This document shows, in pieces, positions 7,329 through 15,879 of a stretch of DNA of 64,000 nucleotides. A model generated the notes under the pieces. It had not been told where the DNA came from. It was given only the letters and a program-made list of their open reading frames with translations, and did no database searches. Numbering within the stretch: the first letter of the stretch is position 1; every line of letters begins with the position of its first letter. The position numbers and the translations under genes were made by a program. Origin of the DNA: Arcicella rigui (GTDB lineage Bacteria > Bacteroidota > Bacteroidia > Cytophagales > Spirosomataceae); the NCBI RefSeq assembly GCF_034929435.1, contig NZ_JAYFUM010000021.1, positions 1 to 64,000 on the forward strand. Reading direction: 5' to 3'.

Positions 7329-7432
7329 TGATTTTGGATTTCAGATTTATTAAATAATTCTTTGTGATGTATTTTTCTTAATAAATTCATTTTATCCGAT
7401 TTCCGAAATCAGAAACCCTAAATTTTCAATCC
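7329..7432. repeat. Long imperfect hairpin with GGATTTC-type units
   Basis: Left arm contains TTTTGGATTTCAGATT, right arm GATTTCCGAAATCAG and CCTAAA, separated by about 50 A/T-rich bases. It closely resembles the element at 20039-20150, including the spacer (TTTAT..AAAT, TTCAT/TCATC..TTAT). The 273-base gap after the RRM gene holds this element and the terminator at 7452-7490. Confidence 0.5.
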
Positions 7433-7451
7433 ACTTTAATACTATTTTACA

Positions 7452-7490
7452 ATAGGGAAAAGCTAAATTAAATGCTTTTCCCTATTTTTT
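7452..7490 (+). terminator. Intrinsic terminator after the RRM gene
   Basis: Perfect 12-base stem ATAGGGAAAAGC (7452-7463) and GCTTTTCCCTAT (7474-7485) with a 10-base loop, followed by TTTTT. Confidence 0.85.
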
Positions 7491-7573
7491 TGAAAAGGCA
7501 TTTTCTACGCAGAACCTTCAATAAATCTACTATTTTTTATTAACTTGATGATTCAATTAATCTGTAATCATCA

Positions 7574-8587
7574 ATGCAACTAATCCTTCACTCTTTTAAA
7601 TTACAATTACGTCATACTTTTACCATTACTCACGAATCACGTGATGTACAGCCAACTTTGATTGTTGAATTGCGTGATGGGGAATTTAGTGGTTTTGGCG
7701 AAGCTACCGAAACGCCTTATTATGGTGTAACGATGGCAAAAATGACTGCTCAATTAGAAAGCGTTCGCTCGCTGATTGAAAACTACGATTTACAAAGTCC
7801 AGAACAATTTTGGATTGATTTATATCCTCATCTAAAAGACGAACATCCTTTTGCTTTATGTGCTTTAGACATTGCCGCCAACGACCTTTGGGCAAAGAAA
7901 AAAGGACAACCTTTATACAAATTATGGGGCTTAGATACTGCTAAAAATCCAATTACAGATTATACTATCGGCATTGATACCATTGAAAAAATGGTTGAAA
8001 AAATGCAAGAAGTACCTTTTCCTTTGTATAAAATTAAACTCGGTACAAAAGATGATATAAAAATTGTACAAGAACTCAGAAAACATACTGATGCGGTGTT
8101 CAGAGTAGATGCCAATACAGCTTGGGATGTTGAGGAGACAATTAAAAACTCTTTTGCTTTAAAAGCATTGGGCGTTGAGTTCATCGAACAACCGATGAAA
8201 GCTGACAATTGGGAAGGGATGAAAAAAGTATTTGCCGAATCGGCTTTACCCATCATTGCCGATGAAAGTTGTATTGTAGAAGAAGATGTAGCACGCTGTT
8301 TTGGTTTTTTTCATGGTGTAAATGTAAAATTGATGAAATGCGGAGGACTTACGCCTGCCCGAAGAATGATTGCACAAGCACATACTTTAGGTTTGAAAGT
8401 AATGGTTGGTTGTATGACAGAATCTAATGTGGGCTGTTCGGCTATTGCTCAACTTTTACCGCTTTTGGATTATGTGGATATGGATGGCATTTTGTTGGTA
8501 GATGATAAAATTTCAACTGGAGTAACCATTGATTACGGAAAAGTAATTTATGCCAACGAAAACGGAACGGGTGCTAAATTGATTTAG
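7574..8587 (+). CDS. Dipeptide epimerase (L-Ala-D/L-Glu epimerase type)
   Basis: A 337-residue enolase-superfamily enzyme that epimerises dipeptides, typically L-Ala-D-Glu released from peptidoglycan, in the cytoplasm. The capping domain is residues 1-110 (FGEATETPYYG). In the barrel the KxK catalytic pair is in YKIKLG (about 155), the metal ligands are in RVDAN (about 180), IEQP (about 207) and ADES (about 232), the second catalytic lysine is in VKLMKCGG (about 257), and the family DxD motif is in DMDGI (about 312). All key residues are present. The gene stands alone and ends in a 64-base perfect palindrome. Substrate range in Bacteroidota varies, so Ala-Glu is likely but not certain. Confidence 0.88.
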   Translation: MQLILHSFKLQLRHTFTITHESRDVQPTLIVELRDGEFSGFGEATETPYYGVTMAKMTAQLESVRSLIENYDLQSPEQFWIDLYPHLKDEHPFALCALDIAANDLWAKKKGQPLYKLWGLDTAKNPITDYTIGIDTIEKMVEKMQEVPFPLYKIKLGTKDDIKIVQELRKHTDAVFRVDANTAWDVEETIKNSFALKALGVEFIEQPMKADNWEGMKKVFAESALPIIADESCIVEEDVARCFGFFHGVNVKLMKCGGLTPARRMIAQAHTLGLKVMVGCMTESNVGCSAIAQLLPLLDYVDMDGILLVDDKISTGVTIDYGKVIYANENGTGAKLI

Positions 8588-8651
8588 TGTTACATTTCTT
8601 TTTCAATAGAGGCGGACTTAAGTCCGCCTCTATTGAAAAAGAAATGTAACA
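8588..8651. terminator. Perfect 64-base palindrome, bidirectional terminator
   Basis: Positions 8588-8619 are exactly complementary to 8620-8651 with no spacer at all; the centre is GGCGGACTTAAGTCCGCC and each arm carries a T5 or A5 run. It sits between two convergent genes (stops at 8587 and 8663), so it most likely ends both transcripts. Confidence 0.8.
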
Positions 8652-8662
8652 TTATACTTTAA

Positions 8663-9313
8663 TCAGAACTTTTCATTTTCACTCAAAGTTCTGATGTCTT
8701 GAATAAGTTGTTGCATTTCTAAAGTCAAAGTACCATTATAAATTCCTCGAATTCGTTTGTTTTTGTCCACCAAAATAAAGTGTTCAGTATGCAAAAATTC
8801 GGTACTGTCTTTACTAAAACCGAGGTCTTCTTCTGCAAAGTAAGACTGTCTGGCTAATTGATAAATACTTGATTTACTACCCGTTAGGAAGTGCCAATTT
8901 TTATTTTGTATCTGATTTTTTTCTTTGAATTTCTTTAACACGCTTGGTTTGTCTATCCATGGCGTTACGGAATAAGATAAAAAACTAAGTGACTTTTCAT
9001 TTTTCAGACTGTCACTTACGATTTTCATATTTCGGGTCATGGTTGGACAAATACTTCCACACGAAGTAAAAATAAAATTGGCGACGTGTATTTTTCCTTC
9101 AATATTTTTTTCAGTAATCAAAGTACTGTCTTGATTCAAAAAAGCAAAATTGGCTATTTGATGTGAAATTTTATCCGCTATCTCTTTTTTGTTTTTAACA
9201 AAAATTGGCGTAAAATCAGCCTCGTTGTAATAAGGTAATTGTGGCGATTTCGTATCACTACAAGCCATCAGCATACAACAACTATTGAACAACAAAAATA
9301 CTATCCGATACAT
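8663..9313 (-). CDS. SCO1/SenC-family lipoprotein
   Basis: A 216-residue thioredoxin-fold protein with a lipobox (MLMAC, Cys about 18), so anchored in the envelope. The SCO signature is FTSCGSICPTM with C85 and C89, and a conserved histidine region FLHTEHFILVDK (H175, H178). SCO proteins deliver copper or reduce cysteines for CuA sites of cytochrome oxidase. It is the last gene of the YHYH cluster and its start overlaps the upstream MORN gene by 32 bases, a sign of translational coupling. No cytochrome oxidase genes are nearby, so a role tied to the YHYH proteins is possible. Confidence 0.88.
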   Translation of the reverse strand: MYRIVFLLFNSCCMLMACSDTKSPQLPYYNEADFTPIFVKNKKEIADKISHQIANFAFLNQDSTLITEKNIEGKIHVANFIFTSCGSICPTMTRNMKIVSDSLKNEKSLSFLSYSVTPWIDKPSVLKKFKEKNQIQNKNWHFLTGSKSSIYQLARQSYFAEEDLGFSKDSTEFLHTEHFILVDKNKRIRGIYNGTLTLEMQQLIQDIRTLSENEKF

Positions 9314-9863
9314 TTTTACAGTTTTTAGTGCCTAACAATCCAAATCTTCTTCCTTTGATAATCACATAATTGGCTCGTACTTTTCCATTATCGTACCACA
9401 TTTTCTGCGTGCCTTCTTCATGTCCGTTTTCATAATTTGCCAAATGAAAAAGCTTTCCATTTGAACTCCATTCTTTTAATTCGCCTTCATACTCTCCGTT
9501 TTTGGCAAAAAACTCAAAGCGTTTTTTGCCATTTTCCCAATAAGCGATTTGCTTACCCTCTTTTTTGCCTGCTTTGTACTGCCGTACTTCTTGTAGTTGA
9601 CGATTGGGATACCATTTTTTACAAGTACCGTTCAAGCGTCCAGCTACATAAGTTTCCAACAAAATGGTGTCTTTATTGGCATTCAGTTCAATCAGAAAAC
9701 CTGAGTACTTTTTCTGATTGAACCAAAGGACATCGTTTTTCATAACAAGGTTTTCAGAAGATTTCATCTCATAGTGTTGAGGAACAAAATCATCCGCTTT
9801 GTCTTGTTGTTGCTGACAAGCACTCAGCAAAAGAGAAAAAATTATTAAAATTTGTGTTTTCAT
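9282..9863 (-). CDS. MORN-repeat lipoprotein (YwqK-like)
   Basis: A 193-residue lipoprotein (LLLSACQQQQ, Cys about 16) with three or four MORN_2 repeats of the G-x-x-x-W-Y/Y-x-N-G-x type: LNGTCKKWYPNRQL, KEGKQIAYWENGKK, YEGELKEWSSNGKL and EEGTQKMWYDNGKV. Database entries often name such proteins 'YwqK antitoxin', but no toxin is present and the lipid anchor argues against an antitoxin role. The repeats probably form a beta-sheet binding surface in the periplasm. It lies one base after a YHYH gene and overlaps the SCO1 gene, so it belongs to the same unit. Confidence 0.85.
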   Translation of the reverse strand: MKTQILIIFSLLLSACQQQQDKADDFVPQHYEMKSSENLVMKNDVLWFNQKKYSGFLIELNANKDTILLETYVAGRLNGTCKKWYPNRQLQEVRQYKAGKKEGKQIAYWENGKKRFEFFAKNGEYEGELKEWSSNGKLFHLANYENGHEEGTQKMWYDNGKVRANYVIIKGRRFGLLGTKNCKNVSDSIFVVQ

Positions 9864-10643
9864 TTACTGCGTAACTGTGCCGGGTTTTCCATAAAATCCA
9901 CTTCCATTCAAGTACGGAGCTTCGGCGGTGAAATGATAGTGATAAATGCCATTGGGGTAATCGGCGGTCGTGTGCGTATGTCCATGATAGACATCTAACA
10001 TACTGTTTGTGACGACTGTACCATTTTCTTCTTGTGGGCCATACACAGGAAACCCATCCAATAAAAAGCCCATTAAACCCGATTTTGAAAATTTAACGGT
10101 AGTTAAATAAAGTGGTTCTACGTGATAATGATACACCCCAGAATTTTGTGGATGACCATAATATTTATCAAAACTAACAATTTCGCCCGCTAAAGCTTGG
10201 TTGTTTGGTCCAGCATACTGATTGAAAAAAGCAACGCCATTTACTGCAATACCAATAACACCCAAAGGAGTAGCCGAGTGCGAAGCATCTACTTGTGGAT
10301 TAAGCGGAATTTTAATCGTAGCCGATTGTTCTACAATAGAATTGGGATTTTTCGAGAAAGTATAACCCCCAAAAGTTGTCCCAGAATAAGCTTCATACAA
10401 AGCATTTGAACTGGGATAATAAGCACTTTTATGGTCGGGCAAATTTTTACTTTTAATATAAATATAAGTTCCGTCGCTGGTGATACTGGTAGCTCCGTAA
10501 ATTTTTTTGTAAACCGCTGGTACTTCTGCGTCGGTGGTCGTACTTGTGATGCTTTCTTCTTCATCTTTGCTACAATTACTGAAAACAGCAAGACTCAAAA
10601 CTGAAAACAACAATAAGGGGATTCTTTTTATCTGAAAATTCAT
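9864..10643 (-). CDS. YHYH-domain lipoprotein
   Basis: A 259-residue lipoprotein (FSNCSKDEEE, Cys about 24) with a YHYH domain. The signature motif appears twice, as GVYHYHVEPLY (about 168) and NGIYHYHFTAEAPY (about 237), with GFLLDGFPVYGP and a histidine-rich DVYHGHTHTT between them. The clustered His residues look like metal ligands, but the family has no established biochemistry that I know of. A second YHYH protein is encoded two genes upstream. The start is the ATG at 10643; a small hairpin (10665-10695) precedes it. Confidence 0.88.
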   Translation of the reverse strand: MNFQIKRIPLLLFSVLSLAVFSNCSKDEEESITSTTTDAEVPAVYKKIYGATSITSDGTYIYIKSKNLPDHKSAYYPSSNALYEAYSGTTFGGYTFSKNPNSIVEQSATIKIPLNPQVDASHSATPLGVIGIAVNGVAFFNQYAGPNNQALAGEIVSFDKYYGHPQNSGVYHYHVEPLYLTTVKFSKSGLMGFLLDGFPVYGPQEENGTVVTNSMLDVYHGHTHTTADYPNGIYHYHFTAEAPYLNGSGFYGKPGTVTQ

Positions 10644-10664
10644 GGCTAAAAATAGTTTAAGTTT

Positions 10665-10695
10665 GAATAGCGATTTGATACACTAATCGCTATTC
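10665..10695 (-). other. Hairpin inside the YHYH cluster
   Basis: Perfect 11-base stem GAATAGCGATT / AATCGCTATTC with a 9-base loop in the 100-base gap between two cluster genes. There is no T-run, so it may be an attenuator, RNA-processing or stability site rather than a terminator. Confidence 0.45.
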
Positions 10696-10743
10696 ATCAA
10701 TTGTTTATAATAAATCAAAGTGTTAATGAAAGTTTATTGATTT

Positions 10744-11385
10744 CTAATTTAGGGATGCCATGAAATTTCTTTCTTTTTGCCATTTCCGAAAACCTAAGAC
10801 AGAAAGGAATACAAAAACAATAGCAATCGCCACAATGATTACAGACTGATTTAGCGAGCTTTTTTGCAAAGTATCTTGATGCCACTTTCCATTTTCCATC
10901 ATTAAATAGATTTCATTTTGATTTTCTTTATTCAAAATATATTGCTGATTGGGCAAACCTTTTTTAAGCATCATCACAATACTTTGATGATTGGGCGTAT
11001 CGGCAAAAGCTTTGTTACTTAGGTAAAGTGTTTGAATATTTTTAGGAAAACCTGATACTTCAAGCAATAATTTGGTTTCATGCCCCAATATCACTTGCGG
11101 ATTACTCAACTTCAAAGTGTCTTGTTGGTTGAGTATGATTAAAGTATTATTTAGAAAATGTTTGCCCACTAATGCTTTAAATTCTTCGGCAGTTTTATAG
11201 CTATTTTTTGAAAATTTATAGTCTATCTCTCCTTCAAAAGCCGCTAAAGAGCTATAAATCTGCAAGTAACATTTTCCATCTTCTTTCTCATAAAGCATAA
11301 AAGTTGATAAATCTGGCTGGTGTGCCAAAGTACTACCAACCCGAATGAAGAGTAATAAAAGAATAACAATGGTTCGTTGCATCAT
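10744..11385 (-). CDS. Envelope protein with signal peptide and C-terminal membrane anchor
   Basis: About 213 residues from the ATG at 11385 (an ATG at 11412 overlaps the upstream gene by 11 bases and would add nine polar residues before the signal peptide). After the signal (IVILLLLFIRVGSTLA) the protein reads HQPDLSTFMLYEKEDGKCYLQIYSSLAAFEGEI, then a beta-rich domain, and ends with one membrane helix (SVIIVAIAIVFVFLSVLGF) and a basic tail. I do not recognise a named family. Sitting between two YHYH genes and upstream of SCO1, it may be the membrane partner of those proteins. Confidence 0.75.
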   Translation of the reverse strand: MMQRTIVILLLLFIRVGSTLAHQPDLSTFMLYEKEDGKCYLQIYSSLAAFEGEIDYKFSKNSYKTAEEFKALVGKHFLNNTLIILNQQDTLKLSNPQVILGHETKLLLEVSGFPKNIQTLYLSNKAFADTPNHQSIVMMLKKGLPNQQYILNKENQNEIYLMMENGKWHQDTLQKSSLNQSVIIVAIAIVFVFLSVLGFRKWQKERNFMASLN

Positions 11386-11401
11386 GGTTTTTAGGTGTTG
11401 T

Positions 11402-12376
11402 TTAGTTGGCATAAGCTCCTTTTATACAATTAATAAAATTATTTGCTCCAGCTTTATCTACATGATAATGATAACCACGGATTCCATCAGAATGCCCACG
11501 ACATTCGTCTAAATCTGTGTATTCTTTGCCGTTAGCATCTAATCTTTCATACAAACCGTGACCATCCATGGCATAGCCAATCATAGCAGCGTGTCCGTCG
11601 CTTTGCGTAATTTTTTTGGATAAACCTGTTGCGGCATGATAGTGGTAACCTGCTCCTAAATTGATATGACCGCCTGCGTCATCAAATGGAGCTAAAGTAT
11701 AAGCCGCTAAAATGATACTGACAGGTGCTGGGGCATCAAAGCGAACACCATTGAATGCTAATCCTCTGACAGATGGGCCAGTTGACCCCGGCCCCATCCC
11801 AAAAGAAACCGATGAACTCAACTTGACGGGATAGACGGGGATATAATAAGTTTGTGTCAAACTTGATACATAAGAAGGCAGGCATTCAACACAAAAGTTT
11901 TTATACTCTGCTCCTACATTCGGATTGGCAGCCGCTTGGCATTCTGCCAGTGTCTTGGTTTTGGTGATATTTCCAGTACTGCTGTTGTACATCATCCATG
12001 TTTTATCTGAATAAAAAGTAGATAAATTTTTAATGAAAGCTCCATCAACATCATATACTTTTCCATTGTCTAACCAAATACCACCAGCCTCAGCACCGTC
12101 ACTAATGTTTGAAGGACACCATGGCCCCATATTGTGGTCGGTCGGTGTACTCTTCGATACAATTTTGTAGCAGTCGGCTGTCTGCCCCGTAGAAAGTGTG
12201 CGACTAACAATAGTAATAGGTTCGGCTAAACCTGCTGAAAGAAAATTGGTAGATTCGACCTTTATGACTGTGGCAACAGCCTCGACAGAAATCTCATCTT
12301 TGCTACAAGCCATAAAGAAAATAGGCGTGAATAATAATAAAGCTACTTGGCTACTGAATGATGTTCTTTTCGTCAT
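11402..12376 (-). CDS. YHYH-domain lipoprotein, first gene of cluster
   Basis: A 324-residue lipoprotein (IFFMACSKDE, Cys about 24). The YHYH domain occupies the C-terminal two thirds: LAFNGVRFDAPAP, DDAGGHINLGAGYHYHAAT (motif about 245), SDGHAAMIGYAMDGHGLYE and GIRGYHYHVDK (motif about 309). The N-terminal part has several Cys (TADCYKIV, GPWCPSN, FCVECLPSY) that may form disulfides. His-rich motifs suggest metal binding, as inference. It is the promoter-proximal gene of the five-gene minus-strand cluster; the 247-base region upstream has no clear TAnnTTTG box. Confidence 0.88.
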   Translation of the reverse strand: MTKRTSFSSQVALLLFTPIFFMACSKDEISVEAVATVIKVESTNFLSAGLAEPITIVSRTLSTGQTADCYKIVSKSTPTDHNMGPWCPSNISDGAEAGGIWLDNGKVYDVDGAFIKNLSTFYSDKTWMMYNSSTGNITKTKTLAECQAAANPNVGAEYKNFCVECLPSYVSSLTQTYYIPVYPVKLSSSVSFGMGPGSTGPSVRGLAFNGVRFDAPAPVSIILAAYTLAPFDDAGGHINLGAGYHYHAATGLSKKITQSDGHAAMIGYAMDGHGLYERLDANGKEYTDLDECRGHSDGIRGYHYHVDKAGANNFINCIKGAYAN

Positions 12377-12518
12377 TTGTTTTATAATTTTAAAGATTTA
12401 CTCTTTTGACGACATCATTTTTTATTTCCTTCGGTACTTGAGTGTTTTTTTTTGATTTATTTTTTTCAAGACTGAATTTGAAGTATAAAAAGAAGGTTTT
12501 GAGATGGGCTTGCAATAA

Positions 12519-12553
12519 AAAAACCTTGCTGTTTGAAAAACAACAAGGTTTTT
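12519..12553 (-). terminator. Intrinsic terminator after the aldehyde dehydrogenase gene
   Basis: Stem AAAAACCTTGCTGTTT (12519-12534) against AAACAACAAGGTTTTT (12538-12553), 15 of 16 paired, with a run of T on the minus strand. It ends the minus-strand transcript from the dehydrogenase gene. Confidence 0.75.
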
Positions 12554-12623
12554 AATTCAGAAAATGAATATGAGTATTAATTAGTTTTAATACCAATCAC
12601 CATTAACTTATCACTACATCATC

Positions 12624-14249
12624 TTAGAAAATAAAACGAGTAGAAAGGAATGTTGATTCTTGATTTTCTACAATTTGATTCACAATCGCTTTATTTTCAG
12701 CCGTTTCTTTTGTTGCTACTACTGTTCTGATTGAGAACGAACGTAAAGCAGCCGTTACTGAAAGTGTTCCTTCTGCTGAATCTTTACGACCTGTGAAAGG
12801 GAAACCATCTGGTCCACGCTGACATTGTGAGTTGATATTCACACGAGAAACTTGGTGAACTGCCACATCCATTAATTCAGAAATTTGATGAACATCTTTA
12901 CTGAAAATAGATACTTGCTGTCCGTGCGACGATTCAATTAAATAATTGATTGGCTCTTGAATATCGCTGAAAGCAACTACTGGCACAACTGGACCAAACT
13001 GTTCTTCATGCCAAACTTTCATTTCTCTGCTTACTGGATAAAGTAAAGCAGGGAATACAAGCGATTTGAAAGATTCGCCTCCGCCTTCGTTGACAACTTT
13101 TGCCCCGTGAGCGATAGCATCATCAATCAATTCTTTTAAATATGCTGGTTTGTTGGGTTCTGGTAGTGGCGTAATGTTTACTCCTTTGTCCCACATCATA
13201 CCCAATTTTAATTTTGCAATTTCCTCCGACATACGTTTGTTGAAAGCATCAACCAACGATTCGTGAACCCACATCATTTTCAAAGCAGTACAACGCTGAC
13301 CGTTGAACGACAATGAACCTAACATACATTCTTTTACGGCTAATTCTAAATCTGCACTTTCCGTAACGATGGCAGCATTTTTGGCGTCAAGTCCTAAAAT
13401 TGCTCTCAAACGGTTTACTTTCGGGTGCATTTTTTTCAATTTATCCGCCACTTTTGAAGAACCGATTAGCGTCAAAGCATCAATTCTTCCCGACTCCATC
13501 AATTGTGGAATTACTGAATTTCCACGACCATAAATCGTATTAATTACCCCCGCAGGGAACGAAGAACGGAAAGCTTCCAACAATGGATAATGCAATAAAG
13601 TACCATGTTTTGGTGGCTTAAACATCACTACGTTTCCCATAATCAAAGCAGGAATCAATGTAGTGAAAGTTTCATTCAATGGATAGTTGAATGGCCCCAT
13701 ACACAAAACAATTCCTAATGGCGAACGACGAACCTGTCCGATAATTCCTTCTTCAATCATAAATCTTGAAGAACTACGGTCAATGTCTTTTAAAGCTCCG
13801 ATAGTATCATAAATGTATTGAACGGTACGGTCGAATTCTTTTTGTGAATCGCCCAAAGATTTACCAATTTCCCACATCAATAATTTCACTACTTCATCAC
13901 GCTTGGCAATCATCTTTTGTGTAAAATGTTCAACGCACTCGATACGATGAGCAACCGACATCGAAGGCCACTCGCCACGTCCATAATCAAAGGCTTTGGC
14001 AGCAGCAGATAAGATTTCCATCGCATCACTTGGGTCAGTGATAGGATACGAACCTATTCTTTTCTGCTCTAATCCATTCTCTGTTTTAACATAAATCGGC
14101 GACCAAACATCTTGGGTTTTTCCTTCCCACTGACGCATTTCTCCGTTTACCAAATACTCACGTTGCTCTATAGGCTCAGTGAGGTTATATTCCGCTGGAA
14201 TCTGAGCTTCGGTTGGGAATAAAGACTCTAAGTTTTTTACAGATGACAT
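12624..14249 (-). CDS. Aldehyde dehydrogenase, NADP-glyceraldehyde-3-phosphate dehydrogenase-like
   Basis: A 541-residue ALDH-superfamily enzyme most like the non-phosphorylating glyceraldehyde-3-phosphate dehydrogenase branch (GapN), which oxidises glyceraldehyde-3-phosphate to 3-phosphoglycerate with NADP. Visible features: GPFNYPLNE with the oxyanion Asn at 188, MFKPPKHG for cofactor binding, IGSSKVADK, the nucleophile NGQRCTA at C320, and EEQFGPVVPV. The usual general-base motif ELGGK is replaced by LGLDAK (residues 285-290), an atypical form (see findings). The gene has its own terminator and is preceded by a palindromic site at 14345-14373. Exact substrate is uncertain. Confidence 0.8.
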   Translation of the reverse strand: MSSVKNLESLFPTEAQIPAEYNLTEPIEQREYLVNGEMRQWEGKTQDVWSPIYVKTENGLEQKRIGSYPITDPSDAMEILSAAAKAFDYGRGEWPSMSVAHRIECVEHFTQKMIAKRDEVVKLLMWEIGKSLGDSQKEFDRTVQYIYDTIGALKDIDRSSSRFMIEEGIIGQVRRSPLGIVLCMGPFNYPLNETFTTLIPALIMGNVVMFKPPKHGTLLHYPLLEAFRSSFPAGVINTIYGRGNSVIPQLMESGRIDALTLIGSSKVADKLKKMHPKVNRLRAILGLDAKNAAIVTESADLELAVKECMLGSLSFNGQRCTALKMMWVHESLVDAFNKRMSEEIAKLKLGMMWDKGVNITPLPEPNKPAYLKELIDDAIAHGAKVVNEGGGESFKSLVFPALLYPVSREMKVWHEEQFGPVVPVVAFSDIQEPINYLIESSHGQQVSIFSKDVHQISELMDVAVHQVSRVNINSQCQRGPDGFPFTGRKDSAEGTLSVTAALRSFSIRTVVATKETAENKAIVNQIVENQESTFLSTRFIF

Positions 14250-14344
14250 TAAGTTTAATTCTTTAAAAAGTACAATGATTTAGATTTTTGTCTTGGTAAA
14301 GTTTAAAAGAATGTTCTTTGTCAGCGAGAAGCAGGATTGTTTTA

Positions 14345-14373
14345 TTTTTATAGTTATACTATAACTATAAAAA
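14345..14373. promoter_or_regulatory. 29-base A/T palindrome, possible operator
   Basis: TTTTTATAGTTATA, central C, TATAACTATAAAAA: perfect symmetry over 29 bases, 95 bases before the dehydrogenase ATG and 65 bases after the small upstream gene on the same strand. It could be a regulator site for the dehydrogenase or a weak terminator for the small gene. Confidence 0.4.
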
Positions 14374-14437
14374 ATCATATTTATTGTTTTGTAGTCGAAG
14401 TGTTGACTCTAAGGTATTTTTTTTAGAAAAGAAAAAA

Positions 14438-14620
14438 TTAGAAGCTTTTTAACTGGTATTTTCTACGAAGTTTATTGATTAAAAACTTCTTTTGAGCCGT
14501 AAAACTCTCTGGATTTACCTGATTAAATACGACTTTTAAAGCTTGAAAATTCTCAGGATTATCCCAGAGAAATTTTTCAGCATCTATATTTTTTTGTTCG
14601 AGATATTGTTCAAAAACCAT
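14438..14620 (-). CDS. Small hypothetical protein, 60 residues
   Basis: A 60-residue acidic-to-basic helical protein (MVFEQYLEQKNIDAEKF ... INKLRRKYQLKSF). The composition and a clean ATG make it look like a real gene rather than a shadow, and no longer frame overlaps it. No family is recognised. It lies 52 bases downstream of the MFS transporter gene on the same strand and may be its second cistron. No signal peptide or membrane segment; probably cytoplasmic. Confidence 0.55.
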   Translation of the reverse strand: MVFEQYLEQKNIDAEKFLWDNPENFQALKVVFNQVNPESFTAQKKFLINKLRRKYQLKSF

Positions 14621-14672
14621 CGGTCAAATAAGTAAAATTTAATCATCAATCTGCCACAAAAACCTAAGAAAA

Positions 14673-15860
14673 TTAGGCTTGGTTTAGTACTTGTCGATGA
14701 TTTTTTTGTTGGTAAAATAAATAGATAAAAGCTCCAAAAGATAATACTGCGGCTAAAATATATGGAATAATAATATTTTCCATATTGCCTTGATAAATAA
14801 ATCCAGCAAATAATGCCCCGAATCCGATACCTGCTTCAAGAGCGATATACGTAGTAGCAACGGCTCTTCCACGATAATTTTCATCTGACAAATCGACCGT
14901 CCAAGCCATCAAAGTAGGCATATTGAAACCATTTGAAAAACCAAAAAGTATTGCTACCACAACAAGTAACCACAGCGAATTTGTAAAGGCACATATTACC
15001 ATCGAAACCCCTAAAATAACGGATGAAATCATTAAAACGGGAATTCTTCCATACTTGTCAGAAGATTTTGAAAAAAACATCCGAATCACTAATGACGAAA
15101 TGGTGTAAATCGTAAAGAAAAGCCCTTTGTTGCTGATACCTACAAATTTGGTTTGGTCTGGCACAAGGGTTATCGTTACGCCTGAACCAAATGAAAGTAA
15201 CAAACAAACCAAAAAGGCAGCGAATACTCTCGGCTCAAAAACATCGTCCCAACCAATTTTTAATAATTTAAACGAAAATGGCTGTTTGTGTTCTTTGGGT
15301 AAGGTTTCTTTCATACTTATTAAAATCAGTATAGAAAGTAAGGCAAAAACAGAAGAAGTAAAAAACATTACTTTCAAAGAGCTAATAACGACCAAATAGC
15401 TACCAATCGTTGGCCCGATAGACATCCCTGTTGCGGTAAAAATACCCAACATTCCTTGAGCTTCGCCACGGCGGTCTTCGGGAATAATGTCGGCAACATA
15501 AGCAGAAGTAGCCGTTGGTTTTGTTCCCGTGGAAAAACCATGAATAAAACGCAAAAACAAAAAGCCCATGACTGTGTGCATAAATGGATAAAGTCCACTA
15601 CAAACAAAACAAACGATTGAGCCTAAAGCCATAATGGGTACACGCCCAATGGTATCTGTTAGTTTTCCAGAAAAAGGGCGAGCAAAACCTGCTGTAAGTG
15701 TAAACAAAGCAATGATATAACCAATGTACTCTTTTCCGCCCATAGAACCCAAGTAATCGGGTAATTCGGGAATCATCATTTGAAAACTTGCTGTAAAAAG
15801 GAAATTACTCAAACAAAGTAACCAGAATTGATAAGTATATATGGAAGCTTTTTTTGTCAT
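14673..15860 (-). CDS. MFS transporter (drug-efflux type)
   Basis: A 395-residue major facilitator protein with 12 predicted membrane helices. The MFS motif A is present in both halves, as GKLTDTIGRVP after helix 2 (about 65) and SSDKYGRIPV after helix 8 (about 265), and helix 4 has the RFIHGFSTG arginine. A motif-C-like GIFTATGMSIGPTIGSYL in helix 5 points to proton-driven antiport, typical of efflux carriers. Substrate is not predictable. The start is ATG at 15860. A 92-base hairpin separates it from the MMPL gene upstream. Confidence 0.85.
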   Translation of the reverse strand: MTKKASIYTYQFWLLCLSNFLFTASFQMMIPELPDYLGSMGGKEYIGYIIALFTLTAGFARPFSGKLTDTIGRVPIMALGSIVCFVCSGLYPFMHTVMGFLFLRFIHGFSTGTKPTATSAYVADIIPEDRRGEAQGMLGIFTATGMSIGPTIGSYLVVISSLKVMFFTSSVFALLSILILISMKETLPKEHKQPFSFKLLKIGWDDVFEPRVFAAFLVCLLLSFGSGVTITLVPDQTKFVGISNKGLFFTIYTISSLVIRMFFSKSSDKYGRIPVLMISSVILGVSMVICAFTNSLWLLVVVAILFGFSNGFNMPTLMAWTVDLSDENYRGRAVATTYIALEAGIGFGALFAGFIYQGNMENIIIPYILAAVLSFGAFIYLFYQQKNHRQVLNQA

Positions 15861-15879
15861 AAATGCGTGTGTGAAAGTT

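Noticed and set aside
9282..9863. Toxin-antitoxin system (YwqK antitoxin)
   Set aside because: The protein is a lipoprotein, no toxin gene is adjacent, and it overlaps the SCO1 gene, so a TA role is not supported.
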